From Pohlia nutans (lineage: Eukaryota > Streptophyta > Bryopsida > Bryales > Mniaceae): DNA of 64,000 nt. Location: positions 20,359,501-20,423,500 of the forward strand of contig CM040094.1 in assembly GCA_022496805.1 (NCBI GenBank), written 5' to 3'. Below, piece by piece: positions 34,091 to 45,330 of this stretch; position 1 is the first letter of the stretch, and every line of letters begins with the position of its first letter. Position numbers and translations under genes: made by a program. The notes under the pieces are model-generated. The model made no database searches. It was not told the DNA's origin and saw only the letters and a list, made by a program, of their open reading frames with translations.

Positions 34091-34225
34091 GCCCTAAACT
34101 CTAAACCCTAAACCCTAAATCCCCTAAAATTCCAATGCCCTAAACCGTAGACCCTAAAATCCAAAACCGAGACCCTAAACTCTAAACTGTAAAATTCCAA
34201 ATCCAAAAACTCTTAATCCTAAACT
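34090..34225 (+). repeat. Degenerate CCCTAAA telomere-like tract
   Basis: Repeated CCCTAAAC, CTAAACCCTAAA and ACCCTAAAAT with substitutions. Interstitial. Confidence 0.75.
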
Positions 34226-35725
34226 TTGGACCCTCGAGCCCTGAACCTCATGTCCCAATTACGGATGTAGGATGAAGTCCTCCATCCACGTTCATGAACT
34301 TTGAATATCAGAAAGTGGCTTAAGGTCATCGTTTCTCTTCCCGCCAAAACCACGCAACGTTCTCCCAAACATTTATTTTTCGCTTCCTCGATGTTGCATT
34401 GGCATTGGAACTTCTTTTTCTCTTATATAGCTCTGTAGTGATGCCTCTTGAACTTGTTTGTTCACCTTCGAATCGTTGTTGTTTTTGAACTTCTCCATTT
34501 CTCTCTTTCGATGAGGAGAACTGTTGGTTCTGTGTTGGCATTGTGGGAGATATGATTGTGTTTCTAAGGGTCCGTAGGTTTTTCACTATATTCGCGAGGC
34601 GGGTTGGGTGGCATCAAGATTTCTTCATGTTATTACTCGCAATTTTAGGTGTGGTGATTGTAGTGTGGAATGGTCACAACAGAGGACATGGAAGTTAGAT
34701 GTTAGAAACCTTGAATGTAAGTATTGCTCTCCATTTAGCCTCACGCTAGCGTCGCTACTTAAATTGTAATGAAATTATGTCAGTAAAAATTTCACAATAT
34801 CTTTTGAATGGATCCAGACTTTGTGGATGTGAGTATACTACGATACACTCTTAAAGAACACTAATTTAGTTGTATTTGATTTTTATAAGACAATAAAATA
34901 GTAGATTTAGCAAATAAAGCAAATATACTCTTTATTGAATGTAATTTGGATTCATTACTGATGTAGATGATAACCAACAAGTACATGAGTGCCAACTTTT
35001 TAGCACTTGCTATTTTTGAAGTACAGGTATATAACTTCCAATTACTATAGTATAGGATTTAGGAATACTATCATCTACAGTACAAGTAGTGAATGCACTG
35101 AAGTGTGTAGTAGTATGATCATCTCTAGTCTCCATTCATATTGATCAAAAACAAGATTTCTCACCCTCATGCATAGCTCCCACTTTCACCACTCTGCCTC
35201 ACTAGGTGTACACTTTCATTGCATTCAATGCAGAGTGACCTAGGAAAACAAGAAGCGGGACTCCAGGACACAGATTAAGGAGCTGGAACAATATTGGATT
35301 TGCCCCTTGCTTTGTTGAATACGATAATACACTACTCAAGACTAGTACATGGTACCTTTGGTTATCAAGCATAACATTTTCAAGTTAGGGTTTAAGGTTT
35401 AGGGTTCAAGCAACTTAAAATTAGAGAACCTCTTCTCCTCTGTATAGCTCCTTCCGAAAAGACAAGAAAAAAAACACACCATACAATCAGCAAGCTCTGC
35501 TCAAAGAACCATTTCAATTTCCAGTATATGTCATTTCTCAAAGGAATAAACTTCCAACCAACAAACCCAAAAAACCAACTGTAGAAAATAAACATAAACA
35601 AAAACAAAACTATCTCATTCAATAATCATTGAGACAATTAATTGCGAACCAACCGATACTATTTAATAAAGAAACTCCAAGAACATGCAAAGATAAAACG
35701 AATGGCAAACCATGTAACTAATACC
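34226..35725. other. Intergenic, AT-rich
   Basis: No conserved gene. Short frames at 34326-34586 and 35392-35622 (minus) have no family signature. The last few hundred bases would hold the 3' UTR of the PPR gene. Confidence 0.5.
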
Positions 35726-35813
35726 AATGGCGCACTTTCTAGCATCTTGCACATCTCCCGACAACTTTCAGTCTGAAAATTTCCAAACCCGTTACCAATT
35801 ATCACCAACCCCG

Positions 35814-38800
35814 TTACCAATAATCACCACAAGAGCAGACGCCATCCTTGAAGTGGTGAAAGCGATTCGCATCCCTGGCCACAATCTCCTGTCCAGTCAC
35901 CTTAGAGATGAACTTGGTTGCTGTATGGCAATCTGAACACACCCGAAGATTCTTGTATACACGAATTGGCTTTTCAAGAGGCGTGTGCATCATGCCATAA
36001 GCAATAGCTAGCTTTTCACTGTGAGAGCAAAGAGCAAGTTCTTTGTCCTCCTCATCAATATTGCGCAATACAAGCCGAGTATCAGGAATGTAACCTTCAG
36101 CCCTTAACTTTTTCGTCAAGTTATCCAGCACAGCATAGATCTGCTTTGCTTCTGGGTGAGAGGTATCTCCTACAACAAAGCGATGAATCTTGTCATTAAT
36201 CTCAATCCAGCTAATCCCTGGCTCCTTGCGAATACCTCTTTCCTGCATCATACACCGTATTGATGACACCTGATCCCACTGGCCAGCGGCAGCATAGATG
36301 TTGGAGAGGAGCACGTATGGAGCGGCACCCTCCGGTTCCAACTTAAGAACCTCTTTAGCAGCAAGTTCGCCCAACTCCACATTACCATGACTTCTACAAG
36401 CACCAAGCAAAGCTCCCCAAGTAGCTGCACCTGCTTCAACTGGCATGTTATCAATAAAGAGCTTTGCTTCCTCTAAGTTTCCTGCCCGCCCAAGAAGATC
36501 CACCATGCAACCATAATGAAACACAGTAGGTTCCATGCCATAATCCTGCATCATAACCCGAAAGAGCCGACGGCCTTCATCAACAAGGCCTGCATGACTA
36601 CAGGCCGACAACACTGCCACAAATGAGTAATCGTCAGGTTTCACACCATCAGCAATCAGTCTTCTAAAGACTTCCAGGGCTTCGTGTCCACGTCCATGGT
36701 CTGCAAGTCCACCAATCATCACGCTCCATGTGATGACATCACGTTCCTCCATTCTGTCAAAAACTCGTACACCATCATCGATGCTGCCACTCTTTGCATA
36801 CATGTGAATAATCGCATTAGCTACACGCAAATCCGACTCCAATCCATCTGCCAGGATATGGCTGTGCACGTCCTTCACCCACTCTAACGCACCCGCACTT
36901 GCACATGCATTCAAAATGCTCACATACGTGATTGCGTCTGGTACACAGCCCTCTCTTCGCATTCGAAGGAAACATTCATATGCCTCACACCCGCGTCCAT
37001 GGTCTGCAAGTCCACCAATCATCACGTTCCATGTGACCACATCACGTTCCTCCATTCTGTCAAAAACTTGTACAGCATCATCGATGCTGCCACTCTTTGC
37101 ATACATGTGAATAATCGCATTAGCTACACGCAAATCCGACTCCAATCCATCTGCCAGGATATGGCTGTGCACATCCTTCACCCACTCTAACGCACCCGCA
37201 CTTGCACATGCATTCAAAATGCTCACATACGTGATTGCGTCTGGTACACAGCCCTCTCTTCGCATTCGAAGGAAACATTCATGTGCCTCACACCCGCGTC
37301 CATGGTCTGCAAGTCCACCAATCATCACGTTCCATGTGACCACATCACGTTCCTCCATTCTGTCAAAAACACGTACAGCATCATCGATGCTGCCACTCTT
37401 TGCATACATGTGAACGAGCGCACTAGCCACGCGCAAATCCGACTCCAATCCATCTGCCAGGATATGGCTGTGCACGTCCTTCACCCACTCTAACGCACCC
37501 GCACTTGCACATGCATTCAAAATGCTCACATACGTGATTGCATCTGGTACACAGCCCTCTCTTCGCATTCGAAGGAAACATTCATATGCCTCATGCCCAC
37601 GTCCATGGTCTGCAAGTCCACCAATCATAACGTTCCATGTGATGACATCATGCACCTCCATTCTGTCAAAAACACGTACGGCATCATCGATGCTGCCACT
37701 CTTTGCATACATGTGAATAATCGCATTAGCTGCACGCAAATCCGACTCCAATCCATCTGCCAGGATATGGCTGTGCACGTCCTTCACCCACTCTAACGCA
37801 CCCGCACTTGCGCATGCATTCAAAATGCTCACATACGTGATTGCGTCTGGTACACAGCCCTCTCTTCGCATTCGAAGGAAACATTCATATGCCTCACACC
37901 CGCGTCCATGGTCTGCAAGTCCACCAATCATCACGTTCCATGTGACCACATCACGTTCCTCCATTCTGTCATAAACTTGTACAGCATCATCGATGCTGCC
38001 ACTCTTTGCATACATGTGAATAATCGCATTAGCTACACGCAAATCCGACTCCAATCCATCTGCCAGGATATGGCTGTGCACATCCTTCACCCACTCTAAC
38101 GCACCCGCACTTGCACATGCATTCAAAATGCTCACATACGTGATTGCGTTTGGTACACAGCCCTCTCTTCGCATTCGAAGGAAACATTCATATGCCTCAC
38201 GCCCACGTCCATGGTCTGCAAGTCCACCAATCATCACGCTCCATGTGACCACATCACGTTCCTCCATTCTGTCAAAAACTTGTACAGCATCATCGATGCT
38301 GCCACTCTTTGCATACATGTGAATAATCGCATTAGCTACACGCAAATCCGACTCCAATCCATCTGCCAGGATATGGCTGTGCACGTCCTTCACCCACTCT
38401 AAAGAACCCGCACTTGCACATGCATTCAAAATGCTCACATACGTGATTGAGTCTGGTACACAGCCCTCTCTTCGCATTCGAAGGAAACATTCATATGCCT
38501 CATGCCCACGTCCATGGTCTGCAAGTCCACCAATCATAACGTTCCATGTGATGACATCATGCTCCTCCATTCTGTCAAAAACACGTACGGCATCATCGAT
38601 GCTGCCACTCTTTGCATACATGTGAATAATCGCATTTGCTACACGCAAATCCGACTCCAATCCATCTGCCAGGATATGGCTGTGCACGTCCTTCACCCAC
38701 TCTAAAGCACCCGCACTTGCACATGCATTCAAAATGCTCACATACGTGATTGAGTCTGGTACACAGCCCTCTCTTCGCATTCGAAGGAAACATTCATATG

Positions 38801-39581
38801 CCTCATGCCCACGTCCATGGTCTGCAAGTCCACCAATCATCATGCTCCATGTGACCACATCACGTTCCTCCATTCTGTCAAAAACTCGTATGGCATCATC
38901 AATGCTGCCACTCTTTGCATACATTTGAAGAAGCGCAGTCCCTACACGCAGATCTGATTCAAGGCCATCGTGTCTGATGAGGGCATGAAGCTCTTTACCC
39001 CATTTCAAAGCTGCTGGACTGGCAAATGCCTTCAGGATGCTCAAGTAAGTAACTTCATTTGGCTGCACACCTTCTTGGCACATTTGATTGAAAACTTCCA
39101 GTGCATCTTTAGCACAATTGTGCTGAGCATACCCTCCAACCATGATGGTCCAACTATAAACATTCTTGTTCAGAAGTTTATCAAACACTTGGCGTGCATC
39201 CTGCAGCCTCCCACATCTGATGTACACACTCAAAAGGTTGTTCGCCACATATACATTTTGCTCCATTCCACTCTTGATGATGCAGTCATGAGCCTGCTTG
39301 GCCGCCATAAGGTCTTTCTGCTTCAAGCACCGCTTCAAAACTTCAACATACATGTTTGAGTCTATGGTGATGCCTTGTTGGAGTAGATTCTCCATAACAG
39401 CAAGCGCTTCGCTCGTGGTACTTGTGCTCCGAATGTGCTTAATACCAACAGCATGAGAATGAGATGTGCCCTGAGTGACCGATTTGAGTCTTGCCTTCAC
39501 CCAAGTTGGATTTTTCCAGCCATCTAGCCACAGCGCTTCTCTTTTCACCTTATGTTTGAAGTCAGGTGATCTGGGGTTCCT
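35814..39581 (-). CDS. PPR-DYW protein with seven near-identical PLS repeats (main exon)
   Basis: About 1255 residues ending exactly in GDYW. After an OSB-like PDFKHK segment and a linker come PPR motifs, then seven nearly identical 101-residue units (S-P-L, 303 bp each). The final motifs and E region (SFVAVLSACSHAGLV, WGALLGACRSHGN) and a complete DYW domain follow. The DYW has HSEKLAIAYG (zinc-binding His and catalytic Glu), CSDCH and HHFKDGVCSCGDYW, so all cytidine-deaminase residues I can check are present. DYW proteins edit C to U in organelle RNA; targeting here is inferred. The frame is open upstream to 39596, but the reading joins an upstream exon at acceptor CCTACAG (39582-39588). 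Confidence 0.95.
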   Translation of the reverse strand, partial: RNPRSPDFKHKVKREALWLDGWKNPTWVKARLKSVTQGTSHSHAVGIKHIRSTSTTSEALAVMENLLQQGITIDSNMYVEVLKRCLKQKDLMAAKQAHDCIIKSGMEQNVYVANNLLSVYIRCGRLQDARQVFDKLLNKNVYSWTIMVGGYAQHNCAKDALEVFNQMCQEGVQPNEVTYLSILKAFASPAALKWGKELHALIRHDGLESDLRVGTALLQMYAKSGSIDDAIRVFDRMEERDVVTWSMMIGGLADHGRGHEAYECFLRMRREGCVPDSITYVSILNACASAGALEWVKDVHSHILADGLESDLRVANAIIHMYAKSGSIDDAVRVFDRMEEHDVITWNVMIGGLADHGRGHEAYECFLRMRREGCVPDSITYVSILNACASAGSLEWVKDVHSHILADGLESDLRVANAIIHMYAKSGSIDDAVQVFDRMEERDVVTWSVMIGGLADHGRGREAYECFLRMRREGCVPNAITYVSILNACASAGALEWVKDVHSHILADGLESDLRVANAIIHMYAKSGSIDDAVQVYDRMEERDVVTWNVMIGGLADHGRGCEAYECFLRMRREGCVPDAITYVSILNACASAGALEWVKDVHSHILADGLESDLRAANAIIHMYAKSGSIDDAVRVFDRMEVHDVITWNVMIGGLADHGRGHEAYECFLRMRREGCVPDAITYVSILNACASAGALEWVKDVHSHILADGLESDLRVASALVHMYAKSGSIDDAVRVFDRMEERDVVTWNVMIGGLADHGRGCEAHECFLRMRREGCVPDAITYVSILNACASAGALEWVKDVHSHILADGLESDLRVANAIIHMYAKSGSIDDAVQVFDRMEERDVVTWNVMIGGLADHGRGCEAYECFLRMRREGCVPDAITYVSILNACASAGALEWVKDVHSHILADGLESDLRVANAIIHMYAKSGSIDDGVRVFDRMEERDVITWSVMIGGLADHGRGHEALEVFRRLIADGVKPDDYSFVAVLSACSHAGLVDEGRRLFRVMMQDYGMEPTVFHYGCMVDLLGRAGNLEEAKLFIDNMPVEAGAATWGALLGACRSHGNVELGELAAKEVLKLEPEGAAPYVLLSNIYAAAGQWDQVSSIRCMMQERGIRKEPGISWIEINDKIHRFVVGDTSHPEAKQIYAVLDNLTKKLRAEGYIPDTRLVLRNIDEEDKELALCSHSEKLAIAYGMMHTPLEKPIRVYKNLRVCSDCHTATKFISKVTGQEIVARDANRFHHFKDGVCSCGDYW
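36690..38940 (-). repeat. 303 bp tandem repeats within the PPR gene
   Basis: CCATGGTCTGCAAGTCCACC recurs eight times at steps of 303 bp (about 36697, 37000, 37303, 37606, 37909, 38212, 38515, 38818). Units differ at few positions, giving protein changes such as N/S at motif position 5 and D/N at the last position. Antisense frames of about 64 codons in each unit are shadows. Confidence 0.95.
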
Positions 39582-39847
39582 CTGTAGGCACCACAACCCA
39601 CCATCAAATATGCAACATGTGACGCATATTTAAGCCCGGTTAATCTGCACCCAACACTCAACAATCAAGGACAACATTTTTTTCAACACTCCAGTGATCA
39701 GACTCCACTCCAAAGTACACAAAGCACAATACCTATGCTTGCCTAGTGCCCACATCCTTTGTACAACTAAGAAATATCCACCTCACGTGTCTGATCCAAG
39801 GCTCACATCCACTTTCTAGCATCAACCCACTGGCAGTCCTGGGATAC
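39582..39847 (-). other. Phase-0 intron of the PPR gene, 266 bp
   Basis: Donor AAG|GTATCC and acceptor CCTACAG|AGG. Splicing joins ...WWDNRVDK to RNPRSPDFKHK, restoring a contiguous PDF-type motif, which is strong evidence that the intron is real. Confidence 0.8.
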
Positions 39848-40075
39848 CTTGTCAACTCTGTTGTCCCACCACTGGGAAGGATCCGCAAAGTACTCTTCCC
39901 AAAGTTCTTCAGTCCGCTCAGCTTTGTCTGAGGCAAGTGCAACACACTTCATGTCAGTCACGTTCTCTCCGGGGAAGACAAATCCCATCCACCTCATTCC
40001 ACGAGAGCCTGTCACACACCTGGAGCTTCGGCACGCGTGGATGATCTTCTCCAAACCGATGATGTCGATAAACAC
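39848..40075 (-). CDS. Upstream exon of the PPR gene, first half of the OSB-type PDF motif
   Basis: The frame ends ELWEEYFADPSQWWDNRVDK at a donor. In organellar single-stranded DNA-binding proteins (OSB), a W-x-x-F/YFA-x-P-x-WWDNR-x-x-KRNP-x-x-PDFKHK-x-x-x-EALW motif binds ssDNA; the same order appears here across the intron. The start is unresolved: the frame opens just after a stop near 40078, the first in-frame ATG is about 39997, and the 5' boundary could instead be a splice acceptor. An overlapping frame at 39954-40181 (PKLQVCDRLSWNEVD) faintly recalls the end of an OB fold, so more 5' exons may exist. Confidence 0.65.
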
Positions 40076-41738
40076 CTAATTTGTCCACTACGTCCTCCAT
40101 GAGGGCACAAGAGCACGGATAACAAAGGGTAGACAGGCCATGGAGACTTGAACAGTGTGTTCGCACGCACATCCTGCTCACAAAAAGCCCAACAGTTTTT
40201 CAAAAAGCACACTAGTAGCAGAGCTCAAGCACATCTTCCTATCAATACTGGGGTCAGGGTTCGGGGTTCAGTCGACCAAGTTCACGTGCTGCTACTTTGG
40301 GGAAAATGTAACAACCTAGATATCAAGCATTGCCTTCCGAGCAAGTGCTCACCCGTGATCACCACCTTAATTGTACACAAGGCAATTTAATCAAGAAGCT
40401 GACTGACAAATCTTTCTTTCCGCCCGCAAAGGTGTATATCCAACATAAGAAATGAGCCTCATCTCGATGCTCCGACGGTCTTTATGGCTCGCTAAGAATT
40501 TGAAAGAATCCTCAACTTTCAACCTGAAGGCGCGACCGGAAAGAGGCCAAACCTGGAGTTGTGGAACAGCTTTTTGCACAAGGTTGATCCGTTGCCAGTT
40601 TCCACAGGCGCCTCTTATTCGAAAAGAACGTCCACAAGCTTTGGCTGCATGTCTTTGCTGACGAGTTGAAATAGAAGGAGGCCCCAAATATTTTGTAGAA
40701 TACGAGGTGCTCGCGGTGATGGCATCAAGCGCCGGCGCTGCCCGCCAGTCTGAAACCACAACTGAATGCATTTCGTTTTTCTGAAGAAACAAATCGTCAA
40801 GCGTGAGAATCCACTACATTGGGCATCGACGTTCTACCCGAAGAGCGTACTGAAAAAAGAACACAATCACCAATTCGATAATTAGCTAAAGACAACATAA
40901 ACCAGCTGTACTACTCTGAGTTGCCTTCTACAGAAACAACCAGTCCATTCAAAATCCGTTTGGTGATTACTTGCAAACGCCACTGACAAACCTGCAACAG
41001 GGTATGATCCAAAACACCATTCAGCTCTTACCAGCAATTCAAAAATACCGACACTGTAGCTTTAGCGCGAGAATCTGATCATTGGAAACGGAAGTCCAGA
41101 GAAATGAATCAGCAACGTCACCAGCAAAGTCGACAAAAACAAACCCTATCTCTCTACACGTTCACGACCGCTTACACCGCTTGCAAGCAGCGCAAAGTTC
41201 ACTGCCACACAAAACTGACACTCTCGACTAGATTACGTCTCATTATGAACCCTAAAAACACCAGAAACTCCCCACCAGGCAAAGCCATTCGTTGCCATTT
41301 CTACAAATTCCAATCCACACCTTCTCCTCAACAACCACCTTAAAGCATCAAACCCCTCGCTTTCTCGCATTCAATTCCTCGTGTCTCGCACCATAGAGTG
41401 CTCCTCTGAACCCTGTGGAAAGAAAAGCATCTGAATCAATAGTCTACATAGTGACCACCAAGTGACCGATGTGAGGTCTAATTCTGAACCTTTAATTCGA
41501 GCTTGTAGTCCCAAGAGGAAATGAGCAACACCAAAGGAGATGCGTACACCCTTAGAACTTGCAGAAAAGACCCCAGCTCACTGCTACGCTACATACTTAA
41601 CTGCATGTAGAACAATCACTGAATCCCGAGAGAAACTCTGGTCCCAAGGGCCAGCGTGAATGAAGAGTCTGTTCGGGGAAGTGCTGCTAAGTGGGTGATA
41701 TACCATCTTTGGACATTACCACCTGTGGGTAGAAAGAA
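40076..41738. other. Upstream region of the PPR gene, exons unresolved
   Basis: A 133-codon minus-strand frame at 40391-40792 is basic at its start and ends with EMRLISYVGYTPL, which loosely recalls the first strand of an SSB-type OB fold (LIGYVG). It could be a 5' exon of the PPR gene, but I cannot join it. 40800-41738 shows nothing clear. Confidence 0.3.
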
Positions 41739-42284
41739 CGGGAATGCACCGTATATGGTGTGTTTGGACACAACAGGCTAACAAAGGGTTACACCCGTGT
41801 AACTCCGCCTTCGGGAATGCACGCGAGAAATCCAAATATTGTCCAATTTCGGAATTTCTTGAGCCCATCTCGGCTGATTTTTTATTGCGGTTCCATCGAT
41901 ACGGGTCTCGTCCTCCAATCCGGTAGGACCCGAAGCCCGTCACGTCTTAGGGTCCTCTCAAAACGACGACAAGGGAGGATAATTGGAGTTGATATCATTC
42001 ACTTTTGGGTAGTATAGCCATACATAAGATACGGCTCTCGAAAGGTCGCAACAGTCTCCAAAACAACACCTCAAGTATGGATGCTCAAATTGATTCGTGG
42101 TGGATTAGAGGACGAGACCTGTATGGATGGAACCGCAATAAAAAGTCAGCCGAAATAGGCTCAAGAAATTCTAGAATCGGACAATATTTGGATTTCTCGA
42201 GTGCATTCCCAAAGGCGGAGTTACACTAGTGTAACCCTTTGTAAGCCTGGTGTGTCCAAATACACCATATGCGGCGCATTACCG
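41739..42284. mobile_element. 546 bp foldback element with arms of about 180 bp
   Basis: Left arm 41739-41925 and right arm 42110-42284 are inverted copies (CGGGAATGCACCGTATATGG against CGGTAATGCGCCGCATATGG, then GGGTTACACC-GTGTAACTCCGCCTT). GTAGAAAGAA flanks both sides (41729-41738 and 42287-42296, with two extra bases TA on the right). Long arms plus a 9-10 bp duplication suit Mutator-type non-autonomous elements. Confidence 0.8.
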
Positions 42285-42296
42285 TAGTAGAAAGAA

Positions 42297-42475
42297 GGGG
42301 AATGCACCGCATATGGTGTACTTGGGCACACCGGGCTTACGAAGGGTTACACCGGTGTAACTCCGCCTTTGAGAATGCACTTGAAAATTTCAAAACTACT
42401 CCAATTTCGGAATTTGTTGAGCCTATCTTGACTGATTTTTTCCGCTGATTCCAAAATTGTATTTGCCATTGTCAA
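42297..42475 (+). mobile_element. Third, solitary arm of the foldback family
   Basis: GGGGAATGCACCGCATATGG through AACTCCGCCTTTGAGAATGCAC and CAATTTCGGAATTTGTTGAGCC repeats the left arm of 41739 in direct orientation. Its partner arm was not found. Beyond it, GACCCATATCTTGTGCAATT (42544) and GACCCATATCTCATGCAATT (42702) form a short direct repeat. Confidence 0.7.
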
Positions 42476-44745
42476 ATTCCTCGCCAATCCACTTCCACAG
42501 CCCATTTTTGGACGCTGTTTTGCACGTTGCGCTCAACTTCGACGACCCATATCTTGTGCAATTCTTGCCCGATTCTCGAATTTCGTGGTTCCATCCCGTG
42601 CGCTTTTTTATGCTCTTTCCATCGGTATAAAGCTCGACCGTTGATTCTTCTCCAGTCAAATGTTGGATTTCGAGTGATTTTTCATCACTCGATTTTGCCG
42701 ACCCATATCTCATGCAATTTTTGCCCGATTGTAGAAATTCTTGTCCCTATTGCGTTCAAGGCCATATTCGCTAAAGTCGGACTATTCCAGAGATTTGGGA
42801 CCTTTTCAACCCCTCGAAGTTGCCATATCTAGTACTTTGAACTGTGATAATTTGGAGAATTTTCCACTACAATGTCGCTGTAGTTGCACGTGAACTTCCT
42901 TGAGGAGCTTGGATCCCTTAATTGTCCCCTTGAGATAATAACTACGCTTTTCAAATACTTACAAATTTTTCGTTTGCACAAAATCGATCAATCCACCTTA
43001 GTATGTTCAAACAGTTGAATGATATCATTGCCAAGGTCCTTGTTCCTTCTCTTTCAATGGGCAACTTGATTGAAGGATTTATACTCTATTCGTACTATGT
43101 TTAGTATCACTCGTCCTGGACCCACGATAATCTTTCATTGCAATGTGTAATGAAATTAATGGTCAACTACGTTATGGTCACATATGTCTGATTATGACTT
43201 TACATAGTGTATAATAATAACCTCCACAGTGATATATCTAACACTATACAAAGATAATGTCAACTTTCAGTCGCATATCTATGAATCACCTCATTAAACC
43301 CCCCGTTTTGGCGATAGTTATCTAATGACTCTTGTATTCTATTCCCATTTTCACTTCATATACAATCATTTTATATACCACCTTACATTCTCATTCACCT
43401 CTACCTTATATTGGCCCCGAGGAGTTCACTCAATGTATTTTATGTGTATCACGTGTGAACAAATCTTTGACCCCCTATATTACATTATAAAAAATCAATC
43501 AAAAAACTTGAAAATTTTATGGGATGTTTCTTTATGTTGAAATTTTATATTGTGAAATTTTGGGAATTTTCTTTGTTCAAATTAATTTCTTACAAATTTT
43601 TGAAGTAAATAAATACACTATGCAACTATTTTTTGTATTTTAGAGCTAGTTTCGATTGTGTTTTTAGAATTGGTTTTGAATTCAATTGAAGTAAGAGTTT
43701 TCTAAAATAAAAGATACAATGATTATGTGACCACACTAAAAAATTTGGAGCCAAATCAAACTTTTTAAAAAAGTATATAGGGGTTGAAAATCACTTGTTT
43801 GCACTTTGCTACGTAATATTTGGAAGTGACTTCCCCGAGATATTGGCCATTCATAAATCATTCAAGACTGTTCAATTTTGAAATCCAGCATATAGAGGTG
43901 ATTTCGAGCACAACGCCTCCTAAATTAAGTGCGTGTTTGATTTAGAATATATTCCCCCAAGATTCACCTCAAACCTCAAACCTCATCAATTTCTCACATT
44001 CTAAACCCGTTCCCACAACTGATTGAAGTATTAATAATACTGTTTGTCCAGTAGAAGTAGGTGTCTCTAAGTCCAGTAGAAGTAGTAGTGGGTGTTTCTA
44101 TATCTATTTACTTTTATCTTTTCTAAAATTTCTAACGTCTAGATGCGAGGAACACTTTGAAATTCCATTGTAGCCTTTCCACTCTAGGTCCTCCCGCCAC
44201 GAAACAAATTCTGTGCATCCCTCCACGTTTAGAGTTTTCCACCGGTTTGGGAGATCCCATTGTGTGAATAATCCAAAACAGTACAAAACAAAATAAAACA
44301 TACATCCTCTTCATGTGTACATGAGTTACCATACTCAACTACCAAGGTATGAAGTAATCATTAATAGGTTAAAATTACCTTGTAACGCGTGACAATGTTC
44401 ATGGGAAACGGACCATGACAAATAATTGCCAATGAATCATATATAATGTTATCATTTGAATTGTTTGGGTAACAATTAATCTTCACCCGATCTCCTACGC
44501 AGACCCAAATCATATACTTATACCGAGTGTTGTTTCTGTAGTAAACAGTTACCAAGAAGTGAAGAGTATGTTTTGTGCTTCTTGAATGATTGCGTGCACT
44601 AGACTATTGTCAGTTGTTTCTCTATATTGTTGAATTGGCTTCAATCTCCTACTCGACTTTGCATGCACATACTTCACAATGCATTCGACATCTTGTGAGA
44701 CATAACGCGTGAACTTATGATGATGACTCGCTGTCAGATACACAC
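42476..44745. other. Intergenic, AT-rich, no gene seen
   Basis: No conserved frame. Short spurious ORFs only. Confidence 0.5.
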
Positions 44746-45160
44746 TGTTAACCGTAAATTAGGAGTATCGGTAGGTCTACCGATCTGAGTTTTACCTGGG
44801 TAATTTTCCAAGTTACCCCAGTAGGTAGATCTAGGAAACACTTTTTTACCGATCTGAGGTCCCTAACTGTCACATCTGGTTGTACTATGGTATAAAAGCA
44901 ATGAAGCCAACCTCATTGGCACACCACATTTTTCCAGATAACTGATTTTTGCTAGAAGTATTCTCCTCTGATTTATTGCCTACCAAGTAGCTTTTTGTGT
45001 GCCATTGCATGCCCTGATCAGTTTGTCTTCCCTCGGTTTTGTGATAACCGACCTAGCTTTGAATGTTTTGTTGCCCATTCTGTTAAATTCCTTCTCCTCG
45101 GTAGCTATCAATTCTCCCGGTATTGCTTACCGAGTAGGTCCTTACCAGGAGGAGCTACCA
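44746..45160 (+). repeat. 5' LTR of gypsy copy B, 415 bp
   Basis: It starts TGTTAACCGTAAATTAGG and ends GGAGCTACCA, with TATAAAA at 44891-44897. Confidence 0.85.
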
Positions 45161-45162
45161 TT

Positions 45163-45178
45163 TGGCGACCATCTAGTG
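45163..45178 (+). other. Primer binding site of gypsy copy B
   Basis: TGGCGACCATCTAGTG starts two bases after the LTR. It differs from copy A by one base. Confidence 0.7.
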
Positions 45179-45330
45179 TTCGAATTCTAGAACTCCATTG
45201 CTTGAACACGGAGTTACCGATCCCGGTACTCTATTATCGCCTAGCATCTGTGTGACACCGCGCCTTTTTTCTGTCCTACCGAAATCATTCAGTCAGGTTG
45301 TCAAAAAACTCTAATAGACCAGACTTTCCC

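Noticed and set aside
36684..38928. Fourteen plus-strand ORFs of about 64 codons
   Set aside because: Antisense shadows of the PPR repeat units, recurring every 303 bp.
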